DNA from: Synechococcus sp. J7-Johnson
GTDB taxonomy: Bacteria > Cyanobacteriota > Cyanobacteriia > PCC-6307 > Cyanobiaceae
Direction of reading: 5' to 3'
Length of the DNA: 64,000 nt
NCBI RefSeq assembly: GCF_024345795.1
Contig: NZ_JAGQBU010000003.1
Span: forward strand, 98,408-162,407
Part shown: one piece after another, positions 52,480-60,308 of the stretch
How the letters are laid out: each line of letters opens with the position of its first letter
Numbering within the stretch: position 1 is the first letter of the stretch
Made by a program: the position numbers and the translations under genes
The notes under the pieces: generated by a model
Database searches by the model: none
Seen by the model: the letters and a program-made list of their open reading frames with translations, nothing else
Told to the model about the DNA's origin: nothing

Positions 52480-54636
52480 ATGACAAAACCAGCTCCGTGG
52501 ACAGCTATCAAGTCTGATCTTGGCCGCGGCGGAGGAGTGAGTCAAGACTCTGCTGAGAGTGTTGATTTGACCCAACTGACCAAGGATGAGCTTCTGGGGC
52601 TGTCCCTGGAAACCTTCGAGTTGATCAACTCCGCTCTCGGGCGTGGCGACGACGAACAAGCAGTTGCACATCTGCCTGGTCTTTTGCGGCTGTTCGATGT
52701 ATTGATTTCGGCATTCTCCAGCCATCAGGGCAGTCTCAGCAGGTTCTTTTCCCGAGCCTTCGTAAGCCTGCTGCCCTCGATTAATCAGCGGGCTCGAGCC
52801 GAGGGGTTTGATGCGGCTGCCGTCGACAAGCGGGCCGAGCTTGCCTGGCAGGCTCTCATGATCGTTAACCGCCTACGTGAGTTCGGTATCGATCTTCCCA
52901 ACTGGCTGGCTGGTTATGAAAAGGGTCTGGCTACGCACGGTATCCTTCTGTTAAGGGAGGCTCGCAGTCAGGATCTGATTACCGATACGGCTTCTTTGCC
53001 CACCGAGCTGCTCCTGCTGTTGCGCCTGGGCGAACTGATGGAACCCCCGGGCCAGTGGGTGATTCTCGATGCACGTCGTTTACTCGCCCAGCAGATCAAG
53101 GAGGCTTTGGAGCAGGACACTCAGTCAGCGGGGCTGCGTGACAGGTTGAGGGACTGCGCTGAGCGATTCCGGGGTTTCTCCACGATCGATCCGAATCTTG
53201 ACGAGCTTCTCCGCAGGCTTGATGCGCTCCCCTGCGTAGCCATTGGCGAGGTTGAGCCCAGGACATCGGCGGAACCCCGAGACGATTCGCTGAGGGACGA
53301 AGTGGTGCCCGTAGCGGTGGTCGCCGAATTGATCGGAGCGGGAGAGACCCTGGATCCGCTCTCGGCGGAGGAACTGGCCCGGCTGATCCCTGAGAGCGTC
53401 GAGCAGTGGCTGGCCTCGCTTGCGCCGCAGAGCACCGCCGAGCTGGCCTTGGTGCATGTTCCAGGGGCACGCGTCGTCCCCCACGATCGAGCGCGACTGC
53501 AGCTGAATCTGGCTCCGCTCCTGTCATGCGGCAGCGTTGATCAGATCGATGCCCTGATCCAGGCTTTTTTCCGTCCCCTGCAGGGCGCCGCCGCATCGCA
53601 CACCTTCAGCCTGCTGGAGCCCACATCCAGCCTCTATGAGTCGCTCGGACTGCTCTGGCGCCATGGGGGCCAGCTCGACCCCGATCACTTCCCCCTGCTG
53701 ACCGTCTGCACTACAAGCTGGAACCGCTGCGGTGGTCCGGGAGCGTTGGGAGCCCGGCTGCTCCCCTCCCGGTTCCCGGTGGCACGGATGGCCCCTGGTC
53801 AGAGCCTCGTGCGCCCTCTACGGGTTGAGCTCGCCGCCCTGCAGGCTGTGCTTTACCACCACGAAGCCCTGGAACCTGCCATGGCAGCGATCCGCCGCAA
53901 CCACCTCAACCATGGGTGGATGCACCGCCGGAAGGAGCCATCGTCGTCTGATCCCGGCGATCTCGAAGAGAGCCTCCGGCTGCTGCACACAAAAACGGGC
54001 TTCTACGCCGACAGCTATGCCCCCCTGGACTGCCTGGAGCGCTGGAGTCGGGGTGTGCTCTCGGCCCTGCTGGACATGCAGGTGGCGGCTTCATCTATGG
54101 GCCCGGGATTTTACTCGGTGGCTCAGAAGCTGTTCGAGCAGACCGGACGGGTCAAGCCCTTGCTGCAGTGGCCCGACGATCAGGAGATCTACGATTTTCT
54201 CGCCGGCAAGGAGGTTGTTTTCGTCACTCCCCTGGCCGTTGATGTGGAAGCGCATCACCGATCGGGCAAGGCTTTCGATCTCTTCCACGACCTGACGATC
54301 CGCCCCTACGGCCTGCGTTGCGTTGAGGCCCCGCTCTCGCTGTATCCGAACCGGCCCCTGAGTGGATTCAGCGAAAGCCTGGAGCGCTGCCTCGAGGCGG
54401 TGGATGCTCTCTATCGCGAGCGTCCTTTCGCCATCTTCACCGCGGTCTGTGGGGCCTATGCCCTGCCGCTCTGCGAAGCGGTGAAGCAGCGCTATGGCGT
54501 CAGCTGCCTCTCCAACGGCAGCCTGATGCACGCCTATGTCGGGCTGCACCAGACCAGCACCTCGCGCTGGCGGCTGCAATCGCGCAAGCCAGAGAACTGG
54601 ACAACCAGCCACTCCTTCGATGTAGGGGAACAGTGA
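52480..54636 (+). CDS. Large hypothetical protein with a possible GT-D-like C-terminal domain
   Basis: 718 residues from the ATG at 52480 (MTKPAPW); a TTG at 52468 is in frame. The N-terminal about 250 residues are helical (HLPGLLRLFDVLISAF, AELAWQALMIVNRLREF). The middle part has ELALVHVPGARVVP. The C-terminal about 150 residues contain KEVVFVTPLAVDVEAHHRSG, PFAIFTAVCGAYALPLCEAV and YGVSCLSNGSLMHAYVGL, which recall the GT-D (DUF1792) sugar-transferase pattern; I hold that only as a suggestion. No membrane segment. It is 10 nt upstream of the GT61 gene, so they are probably one transcript, divergent from the secretion operon. Confidence 0.7.
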   Translation: MTKPAPWTAIKSDLGRGGGVSQDSAESVDLTQLTKDELLGLSLETFELINSALGRGDDEQAVAHLPGLLRLFDVLISAFSSHQGSLSRFFSRAFVSLLPSINQRARAEGFDAAAVDKRAELAWQALMIVNRLREFGIDLPNWLAGYEKGLATHGILLLREARSQDLITDTASLPTELLLLLRLGELMEPPGQWVILDARRLLAQQIKEALEQDTQSAGLRDRLRDCAERFRGFSTIDPNLDELLRRLDALPCVAIGEVEPRTSAEPRDDSLRDEVVPVAVVAELIGAGETLDPLSAEELARLIPESVEQWLASLAPQSTAELALVHVPGARVVPHDRARLQLNLAPLLSCGSVDQIDALIQAFFRPLQGAAASHTFSLLEPTSSLYESLGLLWRHGGQLDPDHFPLLTVCTTSWNRCGGPGALGARLLPSRFPVARMAPGQSLVRPLRVELAALQAVLYHHEALEPAMAAIRRNHLNHGWMHRRKEPSSSDPGDLEESLRLLHTKTGFYADSYAPLDCLERWSRGVLSALLDMQVAASSMGPGFYSVAQKLFEQTGRVKPLLQWPDDQEIYDFLAGKEVVFVTPLAVDVEAHHRSGKAFDLFHDLTIRPYGLRCVEAPLSLYPNRPLSGFSESLERCLEAVDALYRERPFAIFTAVCGAYALPLCEAVKQRYGVSCLSNGSLMHAYVGLHQTSTSRWRLQSRKPENWTTSHSFDVGEQ

Positions 54637-54646
54637 TGGCCTCCCC

Positions 54647-56143
54647 GTGATCAGCACCCTGATCGACAATTACCACCAGGCGGTCCGTTCTGCGGATCGG
54701 CGGAAGGCTGGCCGGATCGCCCGACGGGCCTACCGAGTCGATCCCTGCCACGATCTGAGCCAGTGCATGCTGGCCGAGAGCCTGACGATCGCCGGCAAGC
54801 ACAGGGCAGCGCTGACGATCCTCGAGCGAAGCCCCCCCGCGGGCGGGCCGTCGGTGTGGCGGCTGATGCTCCTTATGGAGTCCGCGGGGCGTAGCGGACG
54901 GCTGGACACGCTCACGATGGCCCTGCAGGAGCTGCTGAGACGCCATCGCCACGACCATCGGATCTGCCTGCTGGCGCTCGGCAAAGTTTGGGACAGCGCC
55001 CCCGCGCCGCTCCTGGCCCATCTTGTGGGCCAGATCCAGGCCAACGCGGCAAACCTCGACGCCGCCGATGCGACAGAGCTTGGCTCCCGGACCGCTTTCA
55101 TCCGGAAGTCGCTCAGCCTGCTGATGCTGGCCGAAGGGGCCCCGATGGCTGGGAGCTCTCCCGACGCCCGGGTCAGCGTTCCGATCCACACTGCGCAACG
55201 CACCGTGCCGGTGGTTCTTGATCGGCTCGACTTCTGCACTCTTTACTACAGCGGCTCATACAAAGCCGGGGTCGTGCTGACTGACGCCCAGCTGCGGCCC
55301 ACAGCGGCGGGATCGGCCTCATGGACCCGGCCCGAACTGGCGCCCTTGCTGGCACTCGACAGCATTGACATCGACGACGTTGATCGGGGAGAGAACGGTG
55401 AGAACAACCACTTCCTGTGTGGAGATCGATTCACCTATGGGAACATGTATCACACTGGGATCGTGCACGTGGTCTGGGCAATGGCATGTTGCCAGCTGGC
55501 TCATCCGTCCGACACCCTGCTCTTCTACGGAGAGGCCTGGCCCTGGGCGAAGCTGATCATCGAGCGTACGTTCGGATCCGCACGGATTCGCTACCTCCAG
55601 GCCGATCGAATACACCGGATCCGGCGTCTCTACAGCCTCCCGCTGGAGACCCAGTCATTGTTGCACCGGGAGCGGGATCTCTGGGGCTTCCATCTTGGGT
55701 TCATTCGCAGGATCGCTTGCGACCTTGCCCAGGACGCCCCCCAGCTGGTTGGCGGGATCCCCAGCCATGTGTATATCTCCAGAAAGCTTGCCAGTGCCCG
55801 TGCTGTTGCTAATGAGGCGCAGCTGGAAGAGCTCTTCTCCGAGCATGGCTTCTCAATTGTGATGTTTGAGGAGCTCGACCCCAGGCAGCAGATGTCGCTG
55901 GTCAAGCACGCTTCTCATATTGCCGGAGTTCATGGGGCGGCCTTCAGCAACCTTCTGGTGGCAGATCCTGAATGCCTGATTGTCGAGATCGGCGAGGCTG
56001 TCGATACGCGGCGCTGCTATCAAATCCTGACCTCGTCCCTGAGCATCAGGCGCCATCACCTCATTCCCGCCATCCAGGCGTGCAAAGGAGTTCTCACGGT
56101 GGATGTCGATCAGGTGCGAGCCGCCCTGGCTGGCCTGATCTGA
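54647..56143 (+). CDS. GT61 family glycosyltransferase with N-terminal helical repeat
   Basis: 498 residues, GTG start. A TPR-like helical part occupies about 1-150 (RKAGRIARRAYRVDPCHDLS, LTIAGKHRAALTILE). The GT61 (DUF563) domain has IPSHVYISRKLASARAVANE, LEELFSEHGFSIVMFEEL and the hallmark HIAGVHGAAFSNLLVADPE. GT61 enzymes transfer sugars such as xylose or GlcNAc; the donor here is unknown. No signal peptide, so cytoplasmic. It precedes the sulfotransferase-GT61 fusion gene by 47 nt. Confidence 0.85.
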   Translation: MISTLIDNYHQAVRSADRRKAGRIARRAYRVDPCHDLSQCMLAESLTIAGKHRAALTILERSPPAGGPSVWRLMLLMESAGRSGRLDTLTMALQELLRRHRHDHRICLLALGKVWDSAPAPLLAHLVGQIQANAANLDAADATELGSRTAFIRKSLSLLMLAEGAPMAGSSPDARVSVPIHTAQRTVPVVLDRLDFCTLYYSGSYKAGVVLTDAQLRPTAAGSASWTRPELAPLLALDSIDIDDVDRGENGENNHFLCGDRFTYGNMYHTGIVHVVWAMACCQLAHPSDTLLFYGEAWPWAKLIIERTFGSARIRYLQADRIHRIRRLYSLPLETQSLLHRERDLWGFHLGFIRRIACDLAQDAPQLVGGIPSHVYISRKLASARAVANEAQLEELFSEHGFSIVMFEELDPRQQMSLVKHASHIAGVHGAAFSNLLVADPECLIVEIGEAVDTRRCYQILTSSLSIRRHHLIPAIQACKGVLTVDVDQVRAALAGLI

Positions 56144-56173
56144 TGCGAGGCGTAACGTAAAAGGCTGACCCAA

Positions 56174-57007
56174 CCCCATCAACAGCCAGGTGCTCGCCAA
56201 CCTTCTCCACCTGCATGGGTTCAAATGCGCTGGCAGTACCTTCATCTGGTCGTTGGAGCGTGCAACCGGTGGAGAGGTGCTTTACCTGGAATCACCGGGG
56301 GCGGGTGATCGGCTCGACTGGCGGCTGGCTTGCGAGTATCTGACCAAACTGGAGCGCCAGCCCCTGGCGATCACGTCCCATCTGATCTGCCTGCCGCCAC
56401 CGGGGGCGATTGCCGCTCTGAAGGTGGCCTTCCTGCGGCAGCCGATGGAGCGTATCGCCTCGGCCTACCGGTTCCAGACCCAGGTGCAGAAGACAGACGA
56501 ACCGGTGCCGTTCCGCCAGTACCTGGAGAACCTGCAGCAGGGAATCGTGGCCAATTTCCAGACCCGGCACCTCTCGCCCCAGGAGCCGGGCGACTGGGTG
56601 CAGCGCCGGGGCTGGGCGGCCCGGCCGGAGCTGATCGACCTAAGCCGGGAGGATCTGTTCGTGGGGCTGGTGGAGCGCTACGACGACTCGATCGTGGCGC
56701 TGGAAGACCAGCTGAAGCGGATGGGGATGGGGATGGACCTGGCCTATGCCAGGCCGGTCAACACCACCCAGAAGGCTGGTAGGGACGAGGAGCCGATGAA
56801 CACGCCGTTGGGACTGGCTGTGACGGAGCTGGATCTGAGCCTTTACCGCCGCGCTGAACAGCGGCTGGAGGAGCGGCTGGCTGTGGTGAGCGATCTGGAA
56901 CACAAACGAGCTGATCTGCAGCGGCGGCGCGCTGCCCTGTGCAACGCGCCGCCGCCTGTGAAGCTCAAACCTGAGACCGAGTGGGTGAAGCTGCCGATTC
57001 AGATCGG
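56174..57007 (+). repeat. 834-bp direct repeat, copy 1
   Basis: Reads the same as 58351-59184 (offset 2177) over its whole length as far as I can compare by eye; encoded residues and every overlapping frame agree. It spans 16 nt before the GTG and the whole sulfotransferase coding part, and ends at CAGATCGG. In this copy the next bases are AGACGTG, so the frame stays open into the GT61 part. Confidence 0.95.
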
Positions 57008-58280
57008 AGACGTGATGAACAAACCCGCCGGCGCGGATCCAGACTCCGATGATCTGAACGACGATTACACGCGCGAGGCGCTCAGCGGCGCTGCTGGTCT
57101 GCTTGCAGAGGACGGCCTCGCGCTCGATATCGAGACGCTAAATACCTGGGAAGCCCCCCGCTCCCTGCGCCGCTATCAGCGCCTGATCCTTGAAGGAAGG
57201 CCCTTCGCGCTGCGTCTCGGCGAGAAGCTTCTTCACTACCGCTGGTGTCGCGCCGATGCTGGTCGCAACGTGATCGAGTTTGAGGAGCACGGATCCGGCC
57301 GGCGCTTCTGCCTGAGCTCGGATCAATGCGGAACCGGTTACCAGCTCACGGATCAGCCATTGACACCCGGCTTCGGGGTGGGTGCCGCCCGTCCCGGGGA
57401 GGCCGCGCTGGTGAGGGTGGGTGAAGGCAATTTCGCCCATTTCATCTGGAATGAACTTGATGCCCTGCTTCAGGTTGTGCAGGGCGGTCAGGTGGAGGTC
57501 GTTCAGGATCACGTGACTGTGCTCAATGTGGGTCAGTTGGATAACGTCGTGCTTCGGGATAAGGCCGAATTGGACCGGCGACCCAGCCTCCACCTTGGCG
57601 CCATGGTGGTGACCCCGCGAGTACGCCATTTTGTGCTCAAGGATCTGGGTGTTTCCGAGGAGGCGCCGGTCCGGGCAGACGACGGTTACGGGGCCACGAT
57701 CCTGGTGGGAGTGCGTGGTTCTGGCAAACGGGAACTCACCAATGAGGTTCCCGTCCTGATTCACCTGATTCAGACGCTGCGCAGGGTCTATCCTTCGGCT
57801 CGATTTCTGCTCGACGGGTTCACCTATCAGCGCAATAATCTCCACCATGCGAATGCCCAGCGAAGGGCCGAAGCCGTGGGCATCAGGATCGCGGAGATTG
57901 TAATGGCCTGTGGAACCAGCGGGATCACCATACTCAGTGGCCTGGAGATTGGCCCGGCTCTGAGAGAGATTCGTTTTACGGATTATTACATCACCCATGA
58001 AGGCACCATGCAGCACAAGATCGGCTGGTTCTTTCCCTGGATCCCAGGGCTCTGTCTGTGCGGACCGCAGCATCCTGTAGCCGTGGCGCGATGGCATCAG
58101 ATCCAATGCCTCGAAGCCGTGGCTGTCGATTCACTTCCGCCAGACTTGCTTGATTACGAAAGCGTTGCGCCAACGGAACAGGCTGATCGAACCCCATCAC
58201 GCGATCGCCCGTTCCGGATCACTGATCCAGAACGGGCGATCAGCCAGATCATCGAATTGGCAAGTCGCCACCTTGGCTGA
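56190..58280 (+). CDS. Sulfotransferase-GT61 fusion protein
   Basis: 696 residues, GTG start. Residues 1-272 are a sulfotransferase-type domain: 5'-phosphosulfate loop HGFKCAGSTFIW (about 6-17) and 3'-phosphate motif FLRQPMERIASAYRF (about 84-98). Residues about 276-696 are a GT61-like domain with LVRVGEGNFAHFIWNELDAL, VVTPRVRHFVLKDLGV, TILVGVRGSGKRELTN and IVMACGTSGITILSG. The hinge contains GGAG (57006-57009) followed 5 nt later by ATG (57015, MNKPAGADP), so the second half was probably once a free gene and may still be translated alone. PAPS-dependent sulfation plus sugar transfer would fit a sulfated surface glycan. Confidence 0.85.
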   Translation: MLANLLHLHGFKCAGSTFIWSLERATGGEVLYLESPGAGDRLDWRLACEYLTKLERQPLAITSHLICLPPPGAIAALKVAFLRQPMERIASAYRFQTQVQKTDEPVPFRQYLENLQQGIVANFQTRHLSPQEPGDWVQRRGWAARPELIDLSREDLFVGLVERYDDSIVALEDQLKRMGMGMDLAYARPVNTTQKAGRDEEPMNTPLGLAVTELDLSLYRRAEQRLEERLAVVSDLEHKRADLQRRRAALCNAPPPVKLKPETEWVKLPIQIGDVMNKPAGADPDSDDLNDDYTREALSGAAGLLAEDGLALDIETLNTWEAPRSLRRYQRLILEGRPFALRLGEKLLHYRWCRADAGRNVIEFEEHGSGRRFCLSSDQCGTGYQLTDQPLTPGFGVGAARPGEAALVRVGEGNFAHFIWNELDALLQVVQGGQVEVVQDHVTVLNVGQLDNVVLRDKAELDRRPSLHLGAMVVTPRVRHFVLKDLGVSEEAPVRADDGYGATILVGVRGSGKRELTNEVPVLIHLIQTLRRVYPSARFLLDGFTYQRNNLHHANAQRRAEAVGIRIAEIVMACGTSGITILSGLEIGPALREIRFTDYYITHEGTMQHKIGWFFPWIPGLCLCGPQHPVAVARWHQIQCLEAVAVDSLPPDLLDYESVAPTEQADRTPSRDRPFRITDPERAISQIIELASRHLG

Positions 58281-58290
58281 CTGTCGTAGG

Positions 58291-58318
58291 CTCAGCCCTG
58301 GCTGGTTCCAGGGCTGAG
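58291..58318 (+). terminator. Strong hairpin between fusion gene and second sulfotransferase copy
   Basis: CTCAGCCCTGG, loop CTGGTT, CCAGGGCTGAG: an 11-bp perfect stem 10 nt after the fusion-gene stop. No T-tract follows (TAGGCCGG), so it may be a weak or factor-assisted terminator, or an mRNA-stabilising stem. Confidence 0.5.
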
Positions 58319-58350
58319 TAGGCCGGTTTCATAGATTGAGCTGAATCTCT

Positions 58351-59184
58351 CCCCATCAACAGCCAGGTGCTCGCCAACCTTCTCCACCTGCATGGGTTCA
58401 AATGCGCTGGCAGTACCTTCATCTGGTCGTTGGAGCGTGCAACCGGTGGAGAGGTGCTTTACCTGGAATCACCGGGGGCGGGTGATCGGCTCGACTGGCG
58501 GCTGGCTTGCGAGTATCTGACCAAACTGGAGCGCCAGCCCCTGGCGATCACGTCCCATCTGATCTGCCTGCCGCCACCGGGGGCGATTGCCGCTCTGAAG
58601 GTGGCCTTCCTGCGGCAGCCGATGGAGCGTATCGCCTCGGCCTACCGGTTCCAGACCCAGGTGCAGAAGACAGACGAACCGGTGCCGTTCCGCCAGTACC
58701 TGGAGAACCTGCAGCAGGGAATCGTGGCCAATTTCCAGACCCGGCACCTCTCGCCCCAGGAGCCGGGCGACTGGGTGCAGCGCCGGGGCTGGGCGGCCCG
58801 GCCGGAGCTGATCGACCTAAGCCGGGAGGATCTGTTCGTGGGGCTGGTGGAGCGCTACGACGACTCGATCGTGGCGCTGGAAGACCAGCTGAAGCGGATG
58901 GGGATGGGGATGGACCTGGCCTATGCCAGGCCGGTCAACACCACCCAGAAGGCTGGTAGGGACGAGGAGCCGATGAACACGCCGTTGGGACTGGCTGTGA
59001 CGGAGCTGGATCTGAGCCTTTACCGCCGCGCTGAACAGCGGCTGGAGGAGCGGCTGGCTGTGGTGAGCGATCTGGAACACAAACGAGCTGATCTGCAGCG
59101 GCGGCGCGCTGCCCTGTGCAACGCGCCGCCGCCTGTGAAGCTCAAACCTGAGACCGAGTGGGTGAAGCTGCCGATTCAGATCGG
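58351..59184 (+). repeat. 834-bp direct repeat, copy 2
   Basis: Second copy of 56174-57007. It diverges immediately before CCCCATCAAC on the left and immediately after CAGATCGG on the right, where CTGA supplies the stop codon. No insertion-sequence ends flank it. Confidence 0.95.
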
Positions 59185-59188
59185 CTGA
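58367..59188 (+). CDS. Sulfotransferase domain protein, stand-alone copy
   Basis: 273 residues, GTG start, identical in sequence to the first part of the upstream fusion protein up to the stop. It has PAPS-binding HGFKCAGSTFIW and LRQPMERIASAYRF, a middle part with ENLQQGIVANFQTRHLSPQE, and a coiled C-terminal part (RRAEQRLEERLAVVSDLEHK) typical of sulfotransferase family 2-like bacterial enzymes that act on sugars. No Shine-Dalgarno precedes either copy's GTG. Because the frame closes here with a natural stop, this is the more complete-looking original and the fusion copy the derivative, but the direction is not proven. It is convergent with the methyltransferase gene, 3 nt apart. Confidence 0.85.
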   Translation: MLANLLHLHGFKCAGSTFIWSLERATGGEVLYLESPGAGDRLDWRLACEYLTKLERQPLAITSHLICLPPPGAIAALKVAFLRQPMERIASAYRFQTQVQKTDEPVPFRQYLENLQQGIVANFQTRHLSPQEPGDWVQRRGWAARPELIDLSREDLFVGLVERYDDSIVALEDQLKRMGMGMDLAYARPVNTTQKAGRDEEPMNTPLGLAVTELDLSLYRRAEQRLEERLAVVSDLEHKRADLQRRRAALCNAPPPVKLKPETEWVKLPIQIG

Positions 59189-59191
59189 GGG

Positions 59192-60073
59192 TTACCGAGA
59201 AGCCACCAGGACTATGACCCCTGGTATTTCAGCCCCTACCACTCCGTAGCTGGGAGCTGCGATCCAGTGAATGGCGGGATCTCGCAATCCGGCCGTCCGG
59301 ACCTGATCGAGGATGTCCCAACCGGGGATCTGGTACACGAGGCTGCCGGAATCATCCACGGGATTGATGTGAAACTCGTCTTCGCCGATCGGTTCAGGGG
59401 TCTGGCCAGGGTGGTGCAGGGCCTTCACGATCGTGGTGTCTGAGTCGTAGGCGAAGGGGAAGGTGGCCAGCAGGTACCCACCGGGGCGCAGCACCCGGGC
59501 GATCTGGCCGAGTGCTGCTGGCAGGTCGTAGAGATGTTCGAACAGCTCGTTACACAGCACTAGATCAAAGCTGGCAGTGGGGAAGGTGAGAGCGCAGAGA
59601 TCCTGGTGGGGCAGCTGGCCGTGCAGGGGATTGCTGCTGCTGGGAAGGTATTCGCTGCCGTGGAAGTTGGGGAAGCTCCTCTCCATTAGGCGGGCGAAGG
59701 GCGTGATGGCCTCCGGGCAGTAGAGCCGCAGCTCTGGCCTGGCCGGAAGGGAGCCAGTATCGATCAGGCGCTGCAGCAGCAGCAGGAGGGCACGATGCCG
59801 AGCGAGGATGCCCTGATGGGCTAGGGATTCGCGGTAGTTGTCGCCGGCCAGTTCCAGCTCCTGGGCGGGAATGAGCTGCTGGCTGAGGGGATCCCGTATG
59901 CCATGCAGGGCGATCAGACGCAGGGCCTGCTGCACCTGATCAGGCCAGCTGTGAAATTGTGCATTGAGAAAGGCCTGAAAGGGCGCACGGCTGCTGAAGA
60001 TCTTCTCTTCCAGGTGGAGATCCTGGTCAAGCACTGGCAAGAAAGCGGGGGGTTCCGTAAGGTATCGAGCCAT
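59192..60073 (-). CDS. Class I SAM-dependent methyltransferase
   Basis: 293 residues from the ATG at 60073, chosen because GGAGG lies 9-10 nt upstream; a GTG at 60106 is in frame. The C-terminal half carries the methyltransferase signature: FDLVLCNELFEHLYDLPAAL, then ARVLRPGGYLLATFPFAYDS. The SAM-binding glycine loop at the N-terminal side of the fold is poorly preserved (ELRLYCPEAITPF), so the cofactor site may be divergent. The N-terminal about 100 residues are helical. A glycan or lipid-linked sugar methylase is plausible from context. Its ATG and that of the next gene share the same CATG in opposite directions. Confidence 0.8.
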   Translation of the reverse strand: MARYLTEPPAFLPVLDQDLHLEEKIFSSRAPFQAFLNAQFHSWPDQVQQALRLIALHGIRDPLSQQLIPAQELELAGDNYRESLAHQGILARHRALLLLLQRLIDTGSLPARPELRLYCPEAITPFARLMERSFPNFHGSEYLPSSSNPLHGQLPHQDLCALTFPTASFDLVLCNELFEHLYDLPAALGQIARVLRPGGYLLATFPFAYDSDTTIVKALHHPGQTPEPIGEDEFHINPVDDSGSLVYQIPGWDILDQVRTAGLRDPAIHWIAAPSYGVVGAEIPGVIVLVASR

Positions 60074-60308
60074 GGCCGATCCCTCCACCAGTATCGACGA
60101 GCTCACCAGCCTCCGGGAGCAGCTCGAAGAAGCACGCGACGAGGCGGAACTGAATCTGCTGCAGCTGCAGCAGGTGCAGGAGGAGCTGGAGTTCTATTTT
60201 CTGGCCCATCAGCAGCAGCAGGGCTTGCTGGAGCGCTACGGACAGGAGGCCCTGCGGGCGGAGGGGCTGATCGCGGCGCTGTTGGAGCAGCTGGAAGCCC
60301 GGGGCTGA
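60072..60308 (+). CDS. Small coiled-coil protein
   Basis: 78 residues: MADPSTSIDELTSLREQLEE, then a Gln/Glu/Leu-rich helix with a heptad pattern (LLQLQQVQEELEFYFLAHQ) to the end. A single long coiled coil is expected, perhaps for oligomerisation or for binding a neighbouring glycosyltransferase; similar short coiled-coil proteins occur fused to glycosyltransferases in cyanobacteria. Divergent start overlaps the methyltransferase start by two bases. Tail-to-tail with the TPR-like gene, whose stop is the adjacent base. Confidence 0.6.
   Translation: MADPSTSIDELTSLREQLEEARDEAELNLLQLQQVQEELEFYFLAHQQQQGLLERYGQEALRAEGLIAALLEQLEARG

Noticed and set aside
56174..59184. Duplication interpreted as an insertion-sequence pair or composite transposon
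   Set aside because: The repeat encodes only a sulfotransferase, lacks terminal inverted repeats and is not flanked by a transposase.
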